A stretch of DNA of 64,000 bases from positions 1,178,143 through 1,242,142 of the forward strand of contig NC_034013.1 of the NCBI RefSeq assembly GCF_000346465.2, read 5' to 3'. Both the position numbers and the translations under genes were made by a program. The stretch is from Prunus persica. Taxonomy: Eukaryota > Streptophyta > Magnoliopsida > Rosales > Rosaceae. Position 1 is the first letter of the stretch. Each line of letters begins with the position of its first letter. Under the pieces are notes generated by a model. It was given only the letters and a program-made list of their open reading frames with translations. It had not been told where the DNA came from and did not search any database. Positions 10,595 through 21,869 of this stretch are shown piece by piece.

Positions 10595-13500
10595 TCAAAT
10601 GCTTGGCCTCACATTGAGACGGGATGCGAGCTTTTGACCCAGAGATTTATCTGCCTGCATTGCCAATACAAAGAATAACACATCAGAAAAACATGGCTGC
10701 TTTATTCTAATACTAACCCTTCATATTCCAGTATAACATTATAAAGTTACTTAACTGTACAAATTCACAAATGCAATAAATTATAAATAGACTCACCTGA
10801 GACCAGTATGAGATCCAAACGCTGCGAATCTCATGGGTGACACGTGGGTCTGATAGGGCATCCACCCATCGGTGGATGAATCGCTCTTGCCTGCATGAAG
10901 ATACACGATTAAGAACAAATATGATGTTTTTTTTCAGGGCAGACAACTATGATGTTTGAATACAATTATTTTCATATAGAGACATCATAGGGTTGCCAGG
11001 TACCTGTCTGGCGCCCAAGATCTGTATCTCTCTCCAGGTTGCTTAAAGTTGTTCTCCTTCTCAATGATGCACTGAAAAACCAAAAAAACCAACATACTCA
11101 AAATATACAAAAAGTTGCCATAGGAATTATTATGTGCAGCAACCTAGGAAAATCCAGAAATGCAATCGGTACATATGTATATACCTACACTAGTGTATGT
11201 GCCCGGGTGACTAAAAAAAGGGAGAGCTGGAAGAAAAGATAATGTACAGAAGAGATGGGGAAACTAAGGTATATTCAAAGCAATATTCCGCAATTGATAG
11301 AAACTGACCTTCTCACGCTTTCCAGAAAGGATATTAGGAGGAATGGGGAAGCGCTCAGCATGACGAACAGGATCATACCTTGAAGGGAAGTAATTAACCT
11401 GAAGATTATAGCAACTCATCAGAGAAAACTAAAATGAATAAACAAGCATACAATTGGAGTTGTCCTCCCAGAATATTGAGCAATCTAAGTATACAAGGGC
11501 CAAAGGGATTCCATATGAGACATAACAATTGAGTAAAATAATAATACCTCCTCATCCCTGTGCATGAAATTCATGAATCCCTCATGATGATTGTTATGAT
11601 GAGAACACTTGGGAGCATTCACTGGGAGCTGCAGATAGTTCGGGCCAAGACGGTGCCTCTGAGTATCAGAATAGGAGAAGATTCGAGTTTGGAGCAACTT
11701 ATCATCTGAATAGTAGACACCAGGGACAACAATGGCAGGGCAAAATGCAAGTTGTTCATTCTCTGCAAAGAAGTTATCAATGTTTTTATTCAGAACCAGA
11801 CGGCCAACTGGCTGCAGAGGAAGAATATCTTCAGGCCAGGTCTTAGTTACATCAAGTGGATCAAAGTCAAATCTGTCCTCATGATTGGGATCAATTGTCT
11901 GAATATAAAGTTTCCACTCAGGGTAGTTGCCAGCTGCAATGGAATCATAGAGATCCTTGGTAGCATGGCTGTGATTAGCTCCTCCAACCTTAATAGCTTC
12001 ATCCTCCAACAAACACTTGACTCCACACGTAGGTTTCCAATGAAATTTCACATACTGTACTTTCCCCGCCTTATTGATAAGGGTATAGGTGTTAACACCA
12101 GAGCCTTCCATGTGCCTGTAATCTTGTGGAACTCCCAGATCATCAAATAGGAAGGTGAACATGTGCAGGCTTTCTGGGTGGTGGGAGAAGAAGTCAAGGA
12201 TCCTCCAAGGCTCTTGAATGTGCGACTTGGGGTTCGGTTTGAGAGCATGGACCATGTCCGGGAATTTCATTCCGTCACGAACAAAAAAGACAGGGAAATT
12301 GTTTCCAACCAGGTCAAAATTACCCTGTGTTTAAGAACAAAGTCGCCACATGAGTACTAACAACACAGCAAAATAAACCTGAATAAAGTTGTATATAGTG
12401 AATAATAATGTTACCAAGAAATCAACCATCTGTATAAGCATCTAGATTACAGATGGTATGCTACATGAGCAATCTTTTACAGCCAGGTGACTACCCCCAT
12501 TAGTAAACGAAAATGAAAAGGCAAAGAAAAGAAAGGAATGAATGCAATCTTTCATCAAAGTCACAAGACTGCATAATTTCCAACAACTATAATTAGTCAA
12601 ATATGAATTGAGTACTTCATATTTTGTCACCACAGCCACCTCAGCTGCCACTACAGACACCAATACATATCCACTAAATATGCCTATGCTATTGAAAATA
12701 AAAATAAAATTAACACATTGATAATATAAAGGTAAAAACCTCACCTCTCTGGTGTAAAACTTCACTGCAAAACCACGAGGATCCCTCAGGGTTTCAGGGC
12801 TGCCACGCTCATGGATAACAGTGGAGAAACGCACAATGACAGGTGTCTGAACACCGGGGGCTCGAAGGAAGTCAGCACATGTAAGCTGAGAAATATCATG
12901 AGTGACCTCGAAGAATCCCTTCGCACTGGCTCCCCTAGCATGGACAACACGCTCTGGGATTCGTTCTCTATCAAAGTTGGCAAGTTTCTCCACCAGATGA
13001 TAGTCCTCAAGGAGAATTGGGCCTGACAAATAGACACAGAAATTTAATTCGGAACTGCACCGACTCAACTCACCATATTTAAGCATCTAGATTACATGCA
13101 AATATAGGATAAAAATGAAATTAGTTGTTATACATTCCAGAACATCAAATAAAGATGATTGCTGCTCAGTTGCAAATATTCGTAATTTTTATTTACATTT
13201 AGAAGGTAGGTTTTCAGACAACCAGATGATCAAAAAACCCATCTTGACAAACCAAAAGGAGGCTGGAGGAATTAAAAGAGAACCAACAGTGCGGGAGAAT
13301 CATTTTTCAACTAAAGTAAGCATAAAATTTTAAAATAAATGTCAATAGGAAAAGGATCAGCTTCAAATACAAGATATATAAGTATATATACATATCTTAA
13401 ATCCCACAAGCGTTTCCAAAGATTAATCATCCTCAACATGGTAGTGGTGGGAATAACATCCAAAAAGCAGTTTACAGCTCATAATCACATGAATATCAAA

Positions 13501-14001
13501 ATCTTGTTCAGAAAAGTTGAGAAAACCATCACAAAAATTCAAAACCCAGGTAAGCGAAGAACCAATGATAACAAAGATGAATATATACACACAAATAGTG
13601 AATAGCATCATAAGATAGATTGAACATGAAGCGCAACTAAAAAAACAATAAAATATAAAATATAAACTGTGTTGCAATTGAAAAGCCAGCATCAATCAAC
13701 GAAGAGTTGTGATGAATTACCTCTAGATCCAACAGTCAAAGAAGAGTTGTTGTTCCAAACAGGAGCACCGGAGTTTGTGGTCCAGAATGGGGAATCAAAA
13801 GCACTTGAAGGGCGGTACTGCAACATACACAACGAAAACGAAACAAGACCATGATGAGCTAAAAGAACAACAAACACAAAATTTCGAGCTACGCTTAAAT
13901 GACCAATCTGATTGATCAAGAAGATTAATTCATCAAGAAATCAAACTTAAACAAATCAAGAGATATTATAACAGGGAAATGAGTACCTTGTAAGGATCCA
14001 T
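10595..14001 (-). CDS. CAT: Catalase (copy 1), 8 exons, 492 aa
   Basis: Converts hydrogen peroxide to water and oxygen in peroxisomes. Exons on the minus strand: 14001-13987, 13817-13721, 13022-12745, 12324-11548, 11398-11309, 11071-11004, 10890-10797, 10654-10595. All introns are GT-AG and the sum is 1479 bp, exactly the 492 residues usual for plant catalases. Start is MDPYK. The catalytic His is in [17 protein letters not shown], the distal Asn in [12 protein letters not shown], and the haem-ligand Tyr in [12 protein letters not shown]. The C-terminus, [13 protein letters not shown], carries the internal peroxisomal signal common to plant catalases. No defect is visible. A conserved TATA box lies 116 bp upstream. 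Confidence 0.97.
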
Positions 14002-14116
14002 GGAGAAAGAGGGGGAAGGAGGAGTTTGATAAGAAGGTGAGAGAGCAGAGCAAAGCCACCCAAAGGGAGGGTCGTGTGGCAAATGAGAATCGAAGAGCGA
14101 AATGTGAAATTGGGGA

Positions 14117-14123
14117 ATTTATA
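14117..14123 (-). promoter_or_regulatory. TATA box of catalase copy 1
   Basis: TATAAAT on the minus strand, 116 bp upstream of the ATG. The surrounding block, including GCGTCGCGAGTCAGAACG (14247-14264), is conserved upstream of catalase copy 2, so both copies kept the same core promoter. Confidence 0.7.
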
Positions 14124-14299
14124 AACACTTGCGGGTCGTGGGCGTGGCTCGCGCTTCTGCGCAAATTACCAATCTCAGCAGGTTATCTTTATCCACACAC
14201 AGAGTGGGAGGTCAAGAGAAGAGAAGACATATCTTTGCCAATTTAGCGTCGCGAGTCAGAACGATTCTCGCCAAACCTGTCAACGAAGCATTCTTGTAT

Positions 14300-16441
14300 G
14301 CACAATTGTGGCAAAACGTCCTTCACTCACTTCAAATCTTTTACAACCAATTTTATGAGGAGGGATTTTTTTACAAAAAAAATAAAAAATTATACAATTT
14401 TATGAGGAGATGGTATGCAACAAAAAAACAGAGGGGATTCAGATTTTTTTTTTTTAATGGAAATTATTGTCCAAAAACAAAAGAAACATTGAAGAAATTG
14501 AGAGTTCAATTTAAAAGTAAAAGAGATCATTAAAATGAGTAAAAGAGACTAGAAACACCATAATTGACTGTGTAATTATAAAATATATGGAGTCGTTTTT
14601 TTATTTTTCAAATTTTGTGAACATATTATCCCTAAATAATGAACACAAAAATTGATTTAAATATAATGTTGGTGTTGATTGCAATTAATAATAGCTAACT
14701 ATAGAGATTTGATTGAAACAATTAAAACATTTCACCACGACAACAAGGTCAAGAATGCAAGTTGTTTATTATTATGAATTGGTTTCAAGACGAACAATTT
14801 AACAACAAATTCCAAACCTCTATATTTAGGATTCATGCATTTATCTACATTTTATGAAACTAAGTTGCTCAAATAATCTAACCATTTAACATGACACATC
14901 ATCAATTTTTAACCTAAGATTTTTTTAAAAAAAAATTGAAGTTAATTTTAAAGTTAACGTGCTTGAGGGGTTTTTTTTTTCATCATGCTTCCTCCTTGAG
15001 AAAACTGTGAATAAAATTAATTAATTGCTACTTATCTTCAGCTTATATATTGAACCCTAAAGCATAAAGCGAACTTCAAAACTTTAATTTTTTGGCCACA
15101 CAAACTTGAGCAAAGTATGTCTTATCTTTTTCACAAGATTATTCACTCTCATTCTAAATTCATCGTGATATGTTAAGAAATAACAAGTTTCACGATGAAC
15201 TAAAAAAGAACTCTCAAGCACGTTAACATTAACGTTAGCATAAGTTTTTGGAAAGAACGAAAAAGACCTTAATTTAAAGATTGATGATATGTCATATGAA
15301 TGGTTAAATTATTTAGTTTAAATTTTACGAAATATAAATAAATACACGGATTCTAAATATAGAAATTTGATATTCATTTGCCATAAATATCACTTTAAGA
15401 GTGAAAATCCAGAATACTAAACTAAAATTATATTTCTTCACAAAAATTGCATCTAAAGATGAGGATAAATTGATGTTCATCCGGACATTGAAAAAGCACA
15501 ATATATCGTGAAGATATTCGATATATTGAAAACCTCGCCGATATTCATGTAGGAAGGCTAAACGATTTTTTTATGGCAAAAACTTCAACAACAACAACAA
15601 AAAAAGAGGCCTGGAAAATTATTATTATCATAATCGTGGTGGGAATTCAAAATTGAAAATAATTGAGAACGTCATGCATTCATCGTTCGTTATCCAGGTC
15701 TTGGAGCTTTGCTAACACCTAGGCGCAACCACTTAAGGCAGTGGCGGGTATGGGTGACGTGGTCCACTCACAAGACGCCACGACCACCAAAGTGTACCTT
15801 GAAACGCGTGCTCTTAGAAAATAGCACAGAGATTCTCTCTCTCAGGGGATATGCTTGAAATTTATGAACAAAACAGAAGGAAAAATAAAAACAAACAAGA
15901 GGCTATTTTTGGTGTTGTCTGTGTGAAAGCCGCCAAAACAGCAAATATGCTGATAAGGTTAGAATGGGCCGAGCTCAGATTAGCCACAAAGACTGTTCCT
16001 CTCTGGGCCCACTTATCAATATTTTAACATTTTTTTTAATGGAGCTCGACAATGAACAAATTTTGAAGGTAATTACTTGATGTTAGTTAGAGAACCTCTA
16101 TGTCTAAGGGAACTACGAGTTCAAGGAAGCTTTGAGGTATGCTCATGTGACCCTACTTCTTGTTCTTTATGCATAAACATATTCAAGTTGCATGTTCAAG
16201 GCTTGCCATCTAATCATTATATAATATTTTGATCATCTATTATAAAAATATAAAAAAAACTATGTAACTGGGCCTTGGTGCAATAAGAACTTAAGCATTA
16301 GCTTCATGTATGTAGGAAAAGTAGCAAATAATTTCAATTGTAAAATGAATGCTTTGGTTTCTTTTCTTGTTAATGCCGTTTGACTGGTTGTTTTGTCTTA
16401 GTGGTTCTTTGACCTCTCTTTGGTCTTTTTATTGAAAGTTA
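14300..16441. other. Spacer between catalase copy 1 and gene X of unit A
   Basis: AT-rich and gene-free. Most of it aligns with 29590-33260 of unit B, which contains extra insertions. The empty site of unit B's solo LTR is visible here at about 15619-15632 (ATTATTATCATAATCG). Confidence 0.7.
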
Positions 16442-16768
16442 TGTTGAGAAACTGAAATTAACTTAAACGTAAAAGGATTTTTTGAGTAAACATATTTCAC
16501 AGCATAAGAATACTGCAGTTTTCCTCTCTTATATATATCTGAAAAACAAAGCTTACAAAATAACAATCTCCACAATAACCACTAACACACAAGTGCAGAT
16601 TTTGTGGAGTTCAACTACCTTAAGCAACGGAAGCAAATTTGAACGTGGTGAACAGACTAAACCACAACTTCTACATTCTAGGACTTCAGCTTGACTTGGT
16701 CTCTACATGGCCATGTCAGCATTATTTAATTAAAAAACTAATTAAACTTAACTAAATAACTTTTAACA
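16442..16768 (-). repeat. 3' LTR of the copia element
   Basis: 327 bp, next to the polypurine tract and flanked on the outer side by the AGTTA target duplication. Confidence 0.97.
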
Positions 16769-16810
16769 CCCTCCCTTAAACTGATTTTTACGAAAAACAG
16801 TTTAGGATCT

Positions 16811-19399
16811 CTACACCATCACATAATCATCTTCCTGTTCAATGCTTTGAAATGAACAAACTCCCAACATGCTTCTCAGCTTCTCAAGCGCAGGTACCAT
16901 CACATAATCATCTTCCTGTTCAATGCTTTGAAATGAACAAACTCCCAACATGCTTCTCAGCTTCTCAAACGCAGGTTGCTTCAAAGGCTTAGTTAAGATG
17001 TCTGCAACCTGCTCCCCACTCTTGCAATATTCAAGTACAATCTTCCCATCACTGCACAGGTCACGCAAAAAATGAAAACGTACATCAATGTGTTTACTTC
17101 TCCCATGCATGACTGGATTCCTCGATAGCTTTATAGTTGACATGTTGTCGCAGTAGATGGTTGTTGGTCCCTTTTGAACATCACCAAGCACTTCAAATAT
17201 TTTCCTAAGCGACATAGCTTGACAGGAGCTTGCAGCTGCTGCTACATATTCAGCTTCTGTTGAGGAAAGTGTCACAATTTGTTGCTTCTTTGAGGACCAC
17301 GATATTGCACCAGAGTTGAGCAGAAATGTGTGACCGGAAGTGCTCTTACGATCATCTATATCACCTGCATAGTCACTATCTGTGTACCCAACAAAACCAG
17401 AACCATCTTCCCTTTTATAAAACACACCATAATCAATTGTCCCCTTTACATACCTGAGAATTCTCTTTGCTGCATTGAGATGCATTTCAGTTGGTTTTTC
17501 CATATATCGGCTCACAAGACTCACTGCATACATGATGTCAGGCCTCGTGTATGTTAAATACATGAGACTCCCAATTATCTGTTTATAGAAAGTGCTGTCA
17601 ACCTCCTTTCCACCTTTGTCTTTGCATAGCTTTAAGCCATGTTCAGCTGGAGTTCCAAATGGCTTGCAGTCATCCATCTGAAACCTGTTAAGAATGTCCT
17701 GTGCATATTTTTTCTGGTAGATGAAATTACCAGCAGTAGTTTGAATGACTTCCAATCCAAGAAAATAGTGCATTAATCCTAGATCAGTCATTTCAAACTC
17801 CATCATCATAGACTTCTTGAATTCATCAAACATTTTAGCATCACTTCCAGTGAATATCAAGTCATCAACATACAAGCATACCATGAGTATTTTACCTTCT
17901 TCCTCAGTCTTGACATAAAGTGTGTGCTCAAAAGGACATTTGTGAAATCCAAGCTTAGCAAAGTGAGCATCTATGCGACTGTACCAAGCTCGAGGTGCTT
18001 GTTTCAGTCCATAGAGTGTTTTCTTCAGTTTGAACACCTTCTCTTCTTCTCCTTTTCTCTCATAACCAGGTGGTTGATCAATGTACACCTCCTCTTGCAG
18101 GTTTCCATGCAGGAATGCTGACTTCACGTCTAACTGAAAAATTTGCCAGGAATTTTGAGCTGCAAGAGAGATCACTAACCTAATCGTGTCGTGCCTCGCA
18201 ACTGGGGCAAACACCTCTTTGTAATCAATGCCATGCTTCTGCTTGTAGCCCTTAGCTACCAAACGAGCTTTGTGCTTGTCAACCTCACCTTTTTCGTTCA
18301 ACTTTGTTCTAAACACCCATTTAACACCAATGGTTTGCTTTCCCTTTGGAAGATCAGTTAACTCCCAGGTTTGATTCTTCTCAATGGACTTGATTTCATT
18401 GTCCATTGCTTCCCTCCATTTCTCCTCTTTAACAGCCTCAGTATATGTGATTGGATCACTATCTACAAGTAATGCAAAGTGAGCATTTTCATCATCAGAA
18501 CTTGAATAACTTACATCGTAGTCCATCATCCATGCTGGCCTCTTCCTTGAGTTCTCATCTCTCAAATTGTATCTCTCTTCTTCAAACTGTTGAGATGACT
18601 GAACTTCAAGTTGAGGTGGCTGCTGGGCTTGAGTTTCAGGAGCTGCTACCTCTTCATTGTCTAAATCATCATAAACTGGAATTTGTTGTTGAACCGATCT
18701 GTTCTCAGACCAATTCCACATAGTGTCTTCATCAAATATCACATCCCTGCTTACCACTATCTTCTTTGTAACTGGATTGTACAGTTTGTATGCTTTTGAG
18801 ACTTCACTTACACCAAGAAAAACACATTTTTCACTTTTGTCATCCAACTTCTTTCTTTTCTCATCGGGGATGTGTGCATATGCTATGCACCCAAACACCC
18901 TAAAGTGATCAACCGCAGGCTTCAATCCACTCCAAGCTTCTTGAGGAGTCATATTCTTAACAGAAAATGTGGGACTTCTGTTTAAAATATGAACTGACCA
19001 TAGCACAGCTTCAGGCCAAAACTTCTTGGGAATTCTTCCTTTGACTAGCAGACTTCGAACCATGTTGAGAATGGTGCGATTTTTCCTCTCACTTACACCA
19101 TTTTGTTGTGGTGTATAGGCAGTGGTCAACTGTCTCTTGATGCCTTTCTCTTTGCAAAATGCATCAAATTCCTTCGAACAGTACTCTCCCCCACGGTCAG
19201 TTCTTAGAGTTTTAATCTTCTTTTCTGATTCATTTTCAACTAGAGCTTTGAAGCTTTTGAATGCTTCAAATGCCTCTGATTTTTCCTGCAAGAAATATAC
19301 CCATGTCTTTCTACTAAAATCATCAGTAAAGGAGATGAAATATTTCTTGTTACCATTTGAGATGGGATTTATTGGTCCACATAGATCAGAGTGAACCAT
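16811..19399 (-). CDS. Copia integrase core, reverse transcriptase and RNase H (862 aa, same frame)
   Basis: Continues the polyprotein three codons after the stop. Integrase core residues appear in HSDLCGPI, LRTDRGGEY and PQQNGVSERKNRT. RT motifs are KARLVAKGYKQ and the catalytic YVDDLIFTG. RNase H shows YTDSDYAGD, STEAEYVAA and the DNMSTI motif with ADILTKPL near the end. Expression would depend on bypass of the upstream stop or on an internal start. The last 27 residues are a tandem copy of the preceding 27 (81-bp duplication). Confidence 0.92.
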   Translation of the reverse strand: MVHSDLCGPINPISNGNKKYFISFTDDFSRKTWVYFLQEKSEAFEAFKSFKALVENESEKKIKTLRTDRGGEYCSKEFDAFCKEKGIKRQLTTAYTPQQNGVSERKNRTILNMVRSLLVKGRIPKKFWPEAVLWSVHILNRSPTFSVKNMTPQEAWSGLKPAVDHFRVFGCIAYAHIPDEKRKKLDDKSEKCVFLGVSEVSKAYKLYNPVTKKIVVSRDVIFDEDTMWNWSENRSVQQQIPVYDDLDNEEVAAPETQAQQPPQLEVQSSQQFEEERYNLRDENSRKRPAWMMDYDVSYSSSDDENAHFALLVDSDPITYTEAVKEEKWREAMDNEIKSIEKNQTWELTDLPKGKQTIGVKWVFRTKLNEKGEVDKHKARLVAKGYKQKHGIDYKEVFAPVARHDTIRLVISLAAQNSWQIFQLDVKSAFLHGNLQEEVYIDQPPGYERKGEEEKVFKLKKTLYGLKQAPRAWYSRIDAHFAKLGFHKCPFEHTLYVKTEEEGKILMVCLYVDDLIFTGSDAKMFDEFKKSMMMEFEMTDLGLMHYFLGLEVIQTTAGNFIYQKKYAQDILNRFQMDDCKPFGTPAEHGLKLCKDKGGKEVDSTFYKQIIGSLMYLTYTRPDIMYAVSLVSRYMEKPTEMHLNAAKRILRYVKGTIDYGVFYKREDGSGFVGYTDSDYAGDIDDRKSTSGHTFLLNSGAISWSSKKQQIVTLSSTEAEYVAAAASSCQAMSLRKIFEVLGDVQKGPTTIYCDNMSTIKLSRNPVMHGRSKHIDVRFHFLRDLCSDGKIVLEYCKSGEQVADILTKPLKQPAFEKLRSMLGVCSFQSIEQEDDYVMVPALEKLRSMLGVCSFQSIEQEDDYVMV
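16815..16976 (-). repeat. 81-bp tandem duplication at the pol 3' end
   Basis: ACCATCACATAATCATC occurs at 16815 and again at 16896. The 81-bp unit encodes 27 residues (ALEKLRSMLGVCSF and following), so the frame is preserved and the polyprotein simply has a repeated tail. Confidence 0.92.
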
Positions 19400-19408
19400 C
19401 TCCAGGAT

Positions 19409-21022
19409 TTATTGAGCCCTTGCTGCCTTGCCACTTGGAAAAGAGTCTCTTTTGTGCTTCCCAGTGATGCATTCTTCACACATCTTTGATGGAGGAGTTA
19501 TATCAGGTAAGCCAGTGACCATCCCTTTCTGGTGAAGTGTTCTCAAGCCATTAAAATTCAAATGGCCATATCTGTAGTGCCATCTCCACGGGTCATCTTC
19601 TTTGGCAAATAAGCAAGCCTGCAGAGTCTTGATTTTCAAAGGAAACAATCTGTTGGAAGACATTTTCACAACAGCAATGGACCCTCTTTTTGGGTCGTAC
19701 ACTTCCCACTCTCCTTTATAGATTGTAATCCTATAGCCTTTATCTTGTAACTGACCAGCACTCAGCAAATTTGTCTTCAAATCAGGAATATAAAAAACAT
19801 TTGAGATAGTTTCAATAAAGTCATTTTTAGTTTTGATTTGAATATCTCCCTTACCCATCACTTTCACTGTTGACTTGTCACCAAAACTCACTACCGTGTG
19901 AAAGCTTTCATCCAAATTAATAAAGGAAGACTTACATCCACTCATGTGATTGCTGCAGCCTGTGTCCACATACCATGTCTCCTGATCAGTTTTTGTCAGT
20001 GCATGAAAAGCCATCAAAAGTGTCTCTTCCTCCTTCTTTTTCTCCACAAAATTTGACTTTTCTCCTTTTTCTTTTGGTAACTTCGTGTAGCACTCATTCT
20101 TGTAGTGCCCAAAATTTCCACATCTATAACACTCCACTTTTGACTTATCAAAGTGGTACGTTCCTTTTTCTTCAAAGTCATCATCTCTTTTGAAAACATG
20201 AGATGACTTGCTGTCATCTCTATGTCCAGACCGTCCACCTCCTCGATGACCTCGACCACCTCTTCCTCTATCACGTCCACCTCTTCCACGACCTCTTCCT
20301 CCTCGAGAACTTGAGGACTCAGAAACAATGGAAGCTTTCAGAGCTGTTTGTTCTTCACTGGCAGTGGTGCGGTTAAGTCTTTGTTCATGCACTAACAAAG
20401 AGCTTTGTAGTTCATCAACTCGTAACTCAGCAACGTTCTTTGCCTCTTCAATTGAACAGACAATGTAGTCAAATTTTGGAGTCAATGATCTCATAATTTT
20501 CTCCACAACTTTGACTTCTTCCATGGTGCCACCATTGGATCTCATCTTGCTTGCTATTCCCAGAGTTCTAGCAAAGAAATCAGTGATGGACTCTCCTGAT
20601 TTCATTTGTAAAGTTTCGAAGTCCCTTGTTAGAGTTTGAAGCACTGCACGCTTCACCCTCTCTGACCCTGCATATTTCTTCTTCAAAGAATCCCATATTT
20701 GTTTGGAGGTCTCCTTCTCGAGTATCGTCTCCAAGATAGATCGATCAAGTGCCTGAAAAAGGTAATTTTTCACCCTCAAGTCCTTCAGCTTCTGTTCAGC
20801 AACCCTCTTTTGTTGTTGTTCAGTCAACACAACTCCCTCTGCTGGGGCGTCAATTCCTGATTCCACAAGATTCCAATACTCCTTTGACCTGAGAAAATTT
20901 TCCATCAGCATGCTCCAATGGTCGTAGTGACCATCAAATCGTGGAATCGCTGGTTGAATAAAACTCTCAGTGGCTTTCTCTGTTGCCATTGTTTCTTGCT
21001 GCTGCAAGACACAATCTTTCAC
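19409..21022 (-). CDS. Copia gag-protease-integrase N-terminal part (537 aa before an in-frame stop)
   Basis: Starts at ATG 21022, 46 bases inside the 5' LTR. Residues 25-230 are a UBN2/gag-type domain (RFDGHYDHWSMLMENF). An RG-rich stretch lies near 235-270, and a CCHC zinc knuckle CYRCGNFGHYKNEC near 297-310. The protease motif WYVDTGCSNHMSG lies near 350. The integrase zinc-binding region (WRWHYRYGHLNFNG ... CEECITGKHKRDSF) closes the segment. The frame ends at a TAA at 19409-19411, and the same frame resumes as 16811-19399. The stop falls exactly where the family reads through into the integrase core, so it is a disabling mutation rather than a normal gene end. Confidence 0.92.
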   Translation of the reverse strand: MKDCVLQQQETMATEKATESFIQPAIPRFDGHYDHWSMLMENFLRSKEYWNLVESGIDAPAEGVVLTEQQQKRVAEQKLKDLRVKNYLFQALDRSILETILEKETSKQIWDSLKKKYAGSERVKRAVLQTLTRDFETLQMKSGESITDFFARTLGIASKMRSNGGTMEEVKVVEKIMRSLTPKFDYIVCSIEEAKNVAELRVDELQSSLLVHEQRLNRTTASEEQTALKASIVSESSSSRGGRGRGRGGRDRGRGGRGHRGGGRSGHRDDSKSSHVFKRDDDFEEKGTYHFDKSKVECYRCGNFGHYKNECYTKLPKEKGEKSNFVEKKKEEETLLMAFHALTKTDQETWYVDTGCSNHMSGCKSSFINLDESFHTVVSFGDKSTVKVMGKGDIQIKTKNDFIETISNVFYIPDLKTNLLSAGQLQDKGYRITIYKGEWEVYDPKRGSIAVVKMSSNRLFPLKIKTLQACLFAKEDDPWRWHYRYGHLNFNGLRTLHQKGMVTGLPDITPPSKMCEECITGKHKRDSFPSGKAARAQ

Positions 21023-21067
21023 CTTTTTTTCAAGTTTGTTCAGGCCCAGAAGAGCTCTGATACCAGA

Positions 21068-21394
21068 TGTTGAGAAACTGAAATTAACTTAAACGTAAAA
21101 GGATTCTTTGAGTAAACATATTTCACAGCATAAGAATACTGCAGTTTTCCTCTCTTATATACATCTGAAAAACAAAGCTTACAAAATAACAATCTCCACA
21201 ATAACCACTAACACACAAGTGCAGATTTTGTGGAGTTCAACTACCTTAAGCAACGGAAGCAAATTTGAACGTGGTGAACAGACTAAACCACAACTTCTAC
21301 ATTCTAGGACTTCAGCTTGACTTGGTCTCTACATGGCCATGTCAGCATTATTTAATTAAAAAACTAATTAAACTTAACTAAATAACTTTTAACA
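21068..21394 (-). repeat. 5' LTR of the copia element
   Basis: 327 bp, TGTT...AACA, adjacent to the tRNA-Met primer-binding site. Differs from the 3' LTR at two positions (GGATTCTTTG versus GGATTTTTTG, and TATATACATC versus TATATATATC). Confidence 0.97.
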
Positions 21395-21599
21395 AGTTAA
21401 TCAAATAAAATAAAAATAAAACAACAATTAGAAGGGTTGCAATTAGATAGGCTTGCTAGGCTCCAAGAGGTGCAAGACTGTCTTTTGATTAAAGTTCAAG
21501 CTCCCAAGTCCAAATTTGGGGCACCAACTAGCCTATCTCATTGCAGGCGCTTAACACTTGAAGGGACTGGCGCAATGATTTACTAGTAAAATTTGTAAT

Positions 21600-21730
21600 A
21601 GCTTAAGACTTCGCTAGTATCATTTAGTAGTTACAAATCACTTTACTTCGCCAGTAGTGAGTCCCAATATCGGCTGAATTGCTCTTTCGCCAGTATTAGT
21701 CTGTCGGTATAAGCTAAAATTGTAGTAGTG
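21600..21730 (-). mobile_element. Remnant of a CACTA-type transposon end
   Basis: Read on the minus strand, the segment starts CACTACTACAATTTTAGC at 21730. That matches the CACTA terminal signature and the first eleven bases of the CACTA element at 61425. Behind it, TTCGCCAGTA-type words recur (about 21606, 21645, 21685), like subterminal repeats. The opposite end was not found, so this is a fragment. Confidence 0.5.
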
Positions 21731-21869
21731 TAAGCTAATTCTTGATTTACTGTAATTATTCCCTTATCGGTTAAAACTTCAAATCATCAAAGAAAATCAA
21801 AGCACTCTCTAAGAATTTCACCCTTTAAGAGTGCATTGAGGCAAACCTAAAAAAATTCTTCTTCATCAT

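Larger units (their letters stand above)
16442..21394 (-). mobile_element. Young Ty1/copia retrotransposon
   Basis: 327-bp LTRs at 16442-16768 and 21068-21394 differ by only two bases by eye. A perfect target duplication AGTTA flanks the element (16437-16441 and 21395-21399). On the minus strand the 5' LTR is followed, after two bases, by TGGTATCAGAGC (plus 21054-21065), complementary to initiator tRNA-Met. A polypurine tract AAGGGAGGG (plus 16769-16777) precedes the 3' LTR. The domain order gag-protease-integrase-RT-RNase H is that of copia. The coding frame is interrupted by one in-frame stop. It is inserted in unit A only. Confidence 0.97.

Noticed and set aside
14129..14533. 134-codon plus frame upstream of catalase copy 1
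   Set aside because: It lies antisense over the conserved promoter, ends in A/T runs and is not preserved in unit B.
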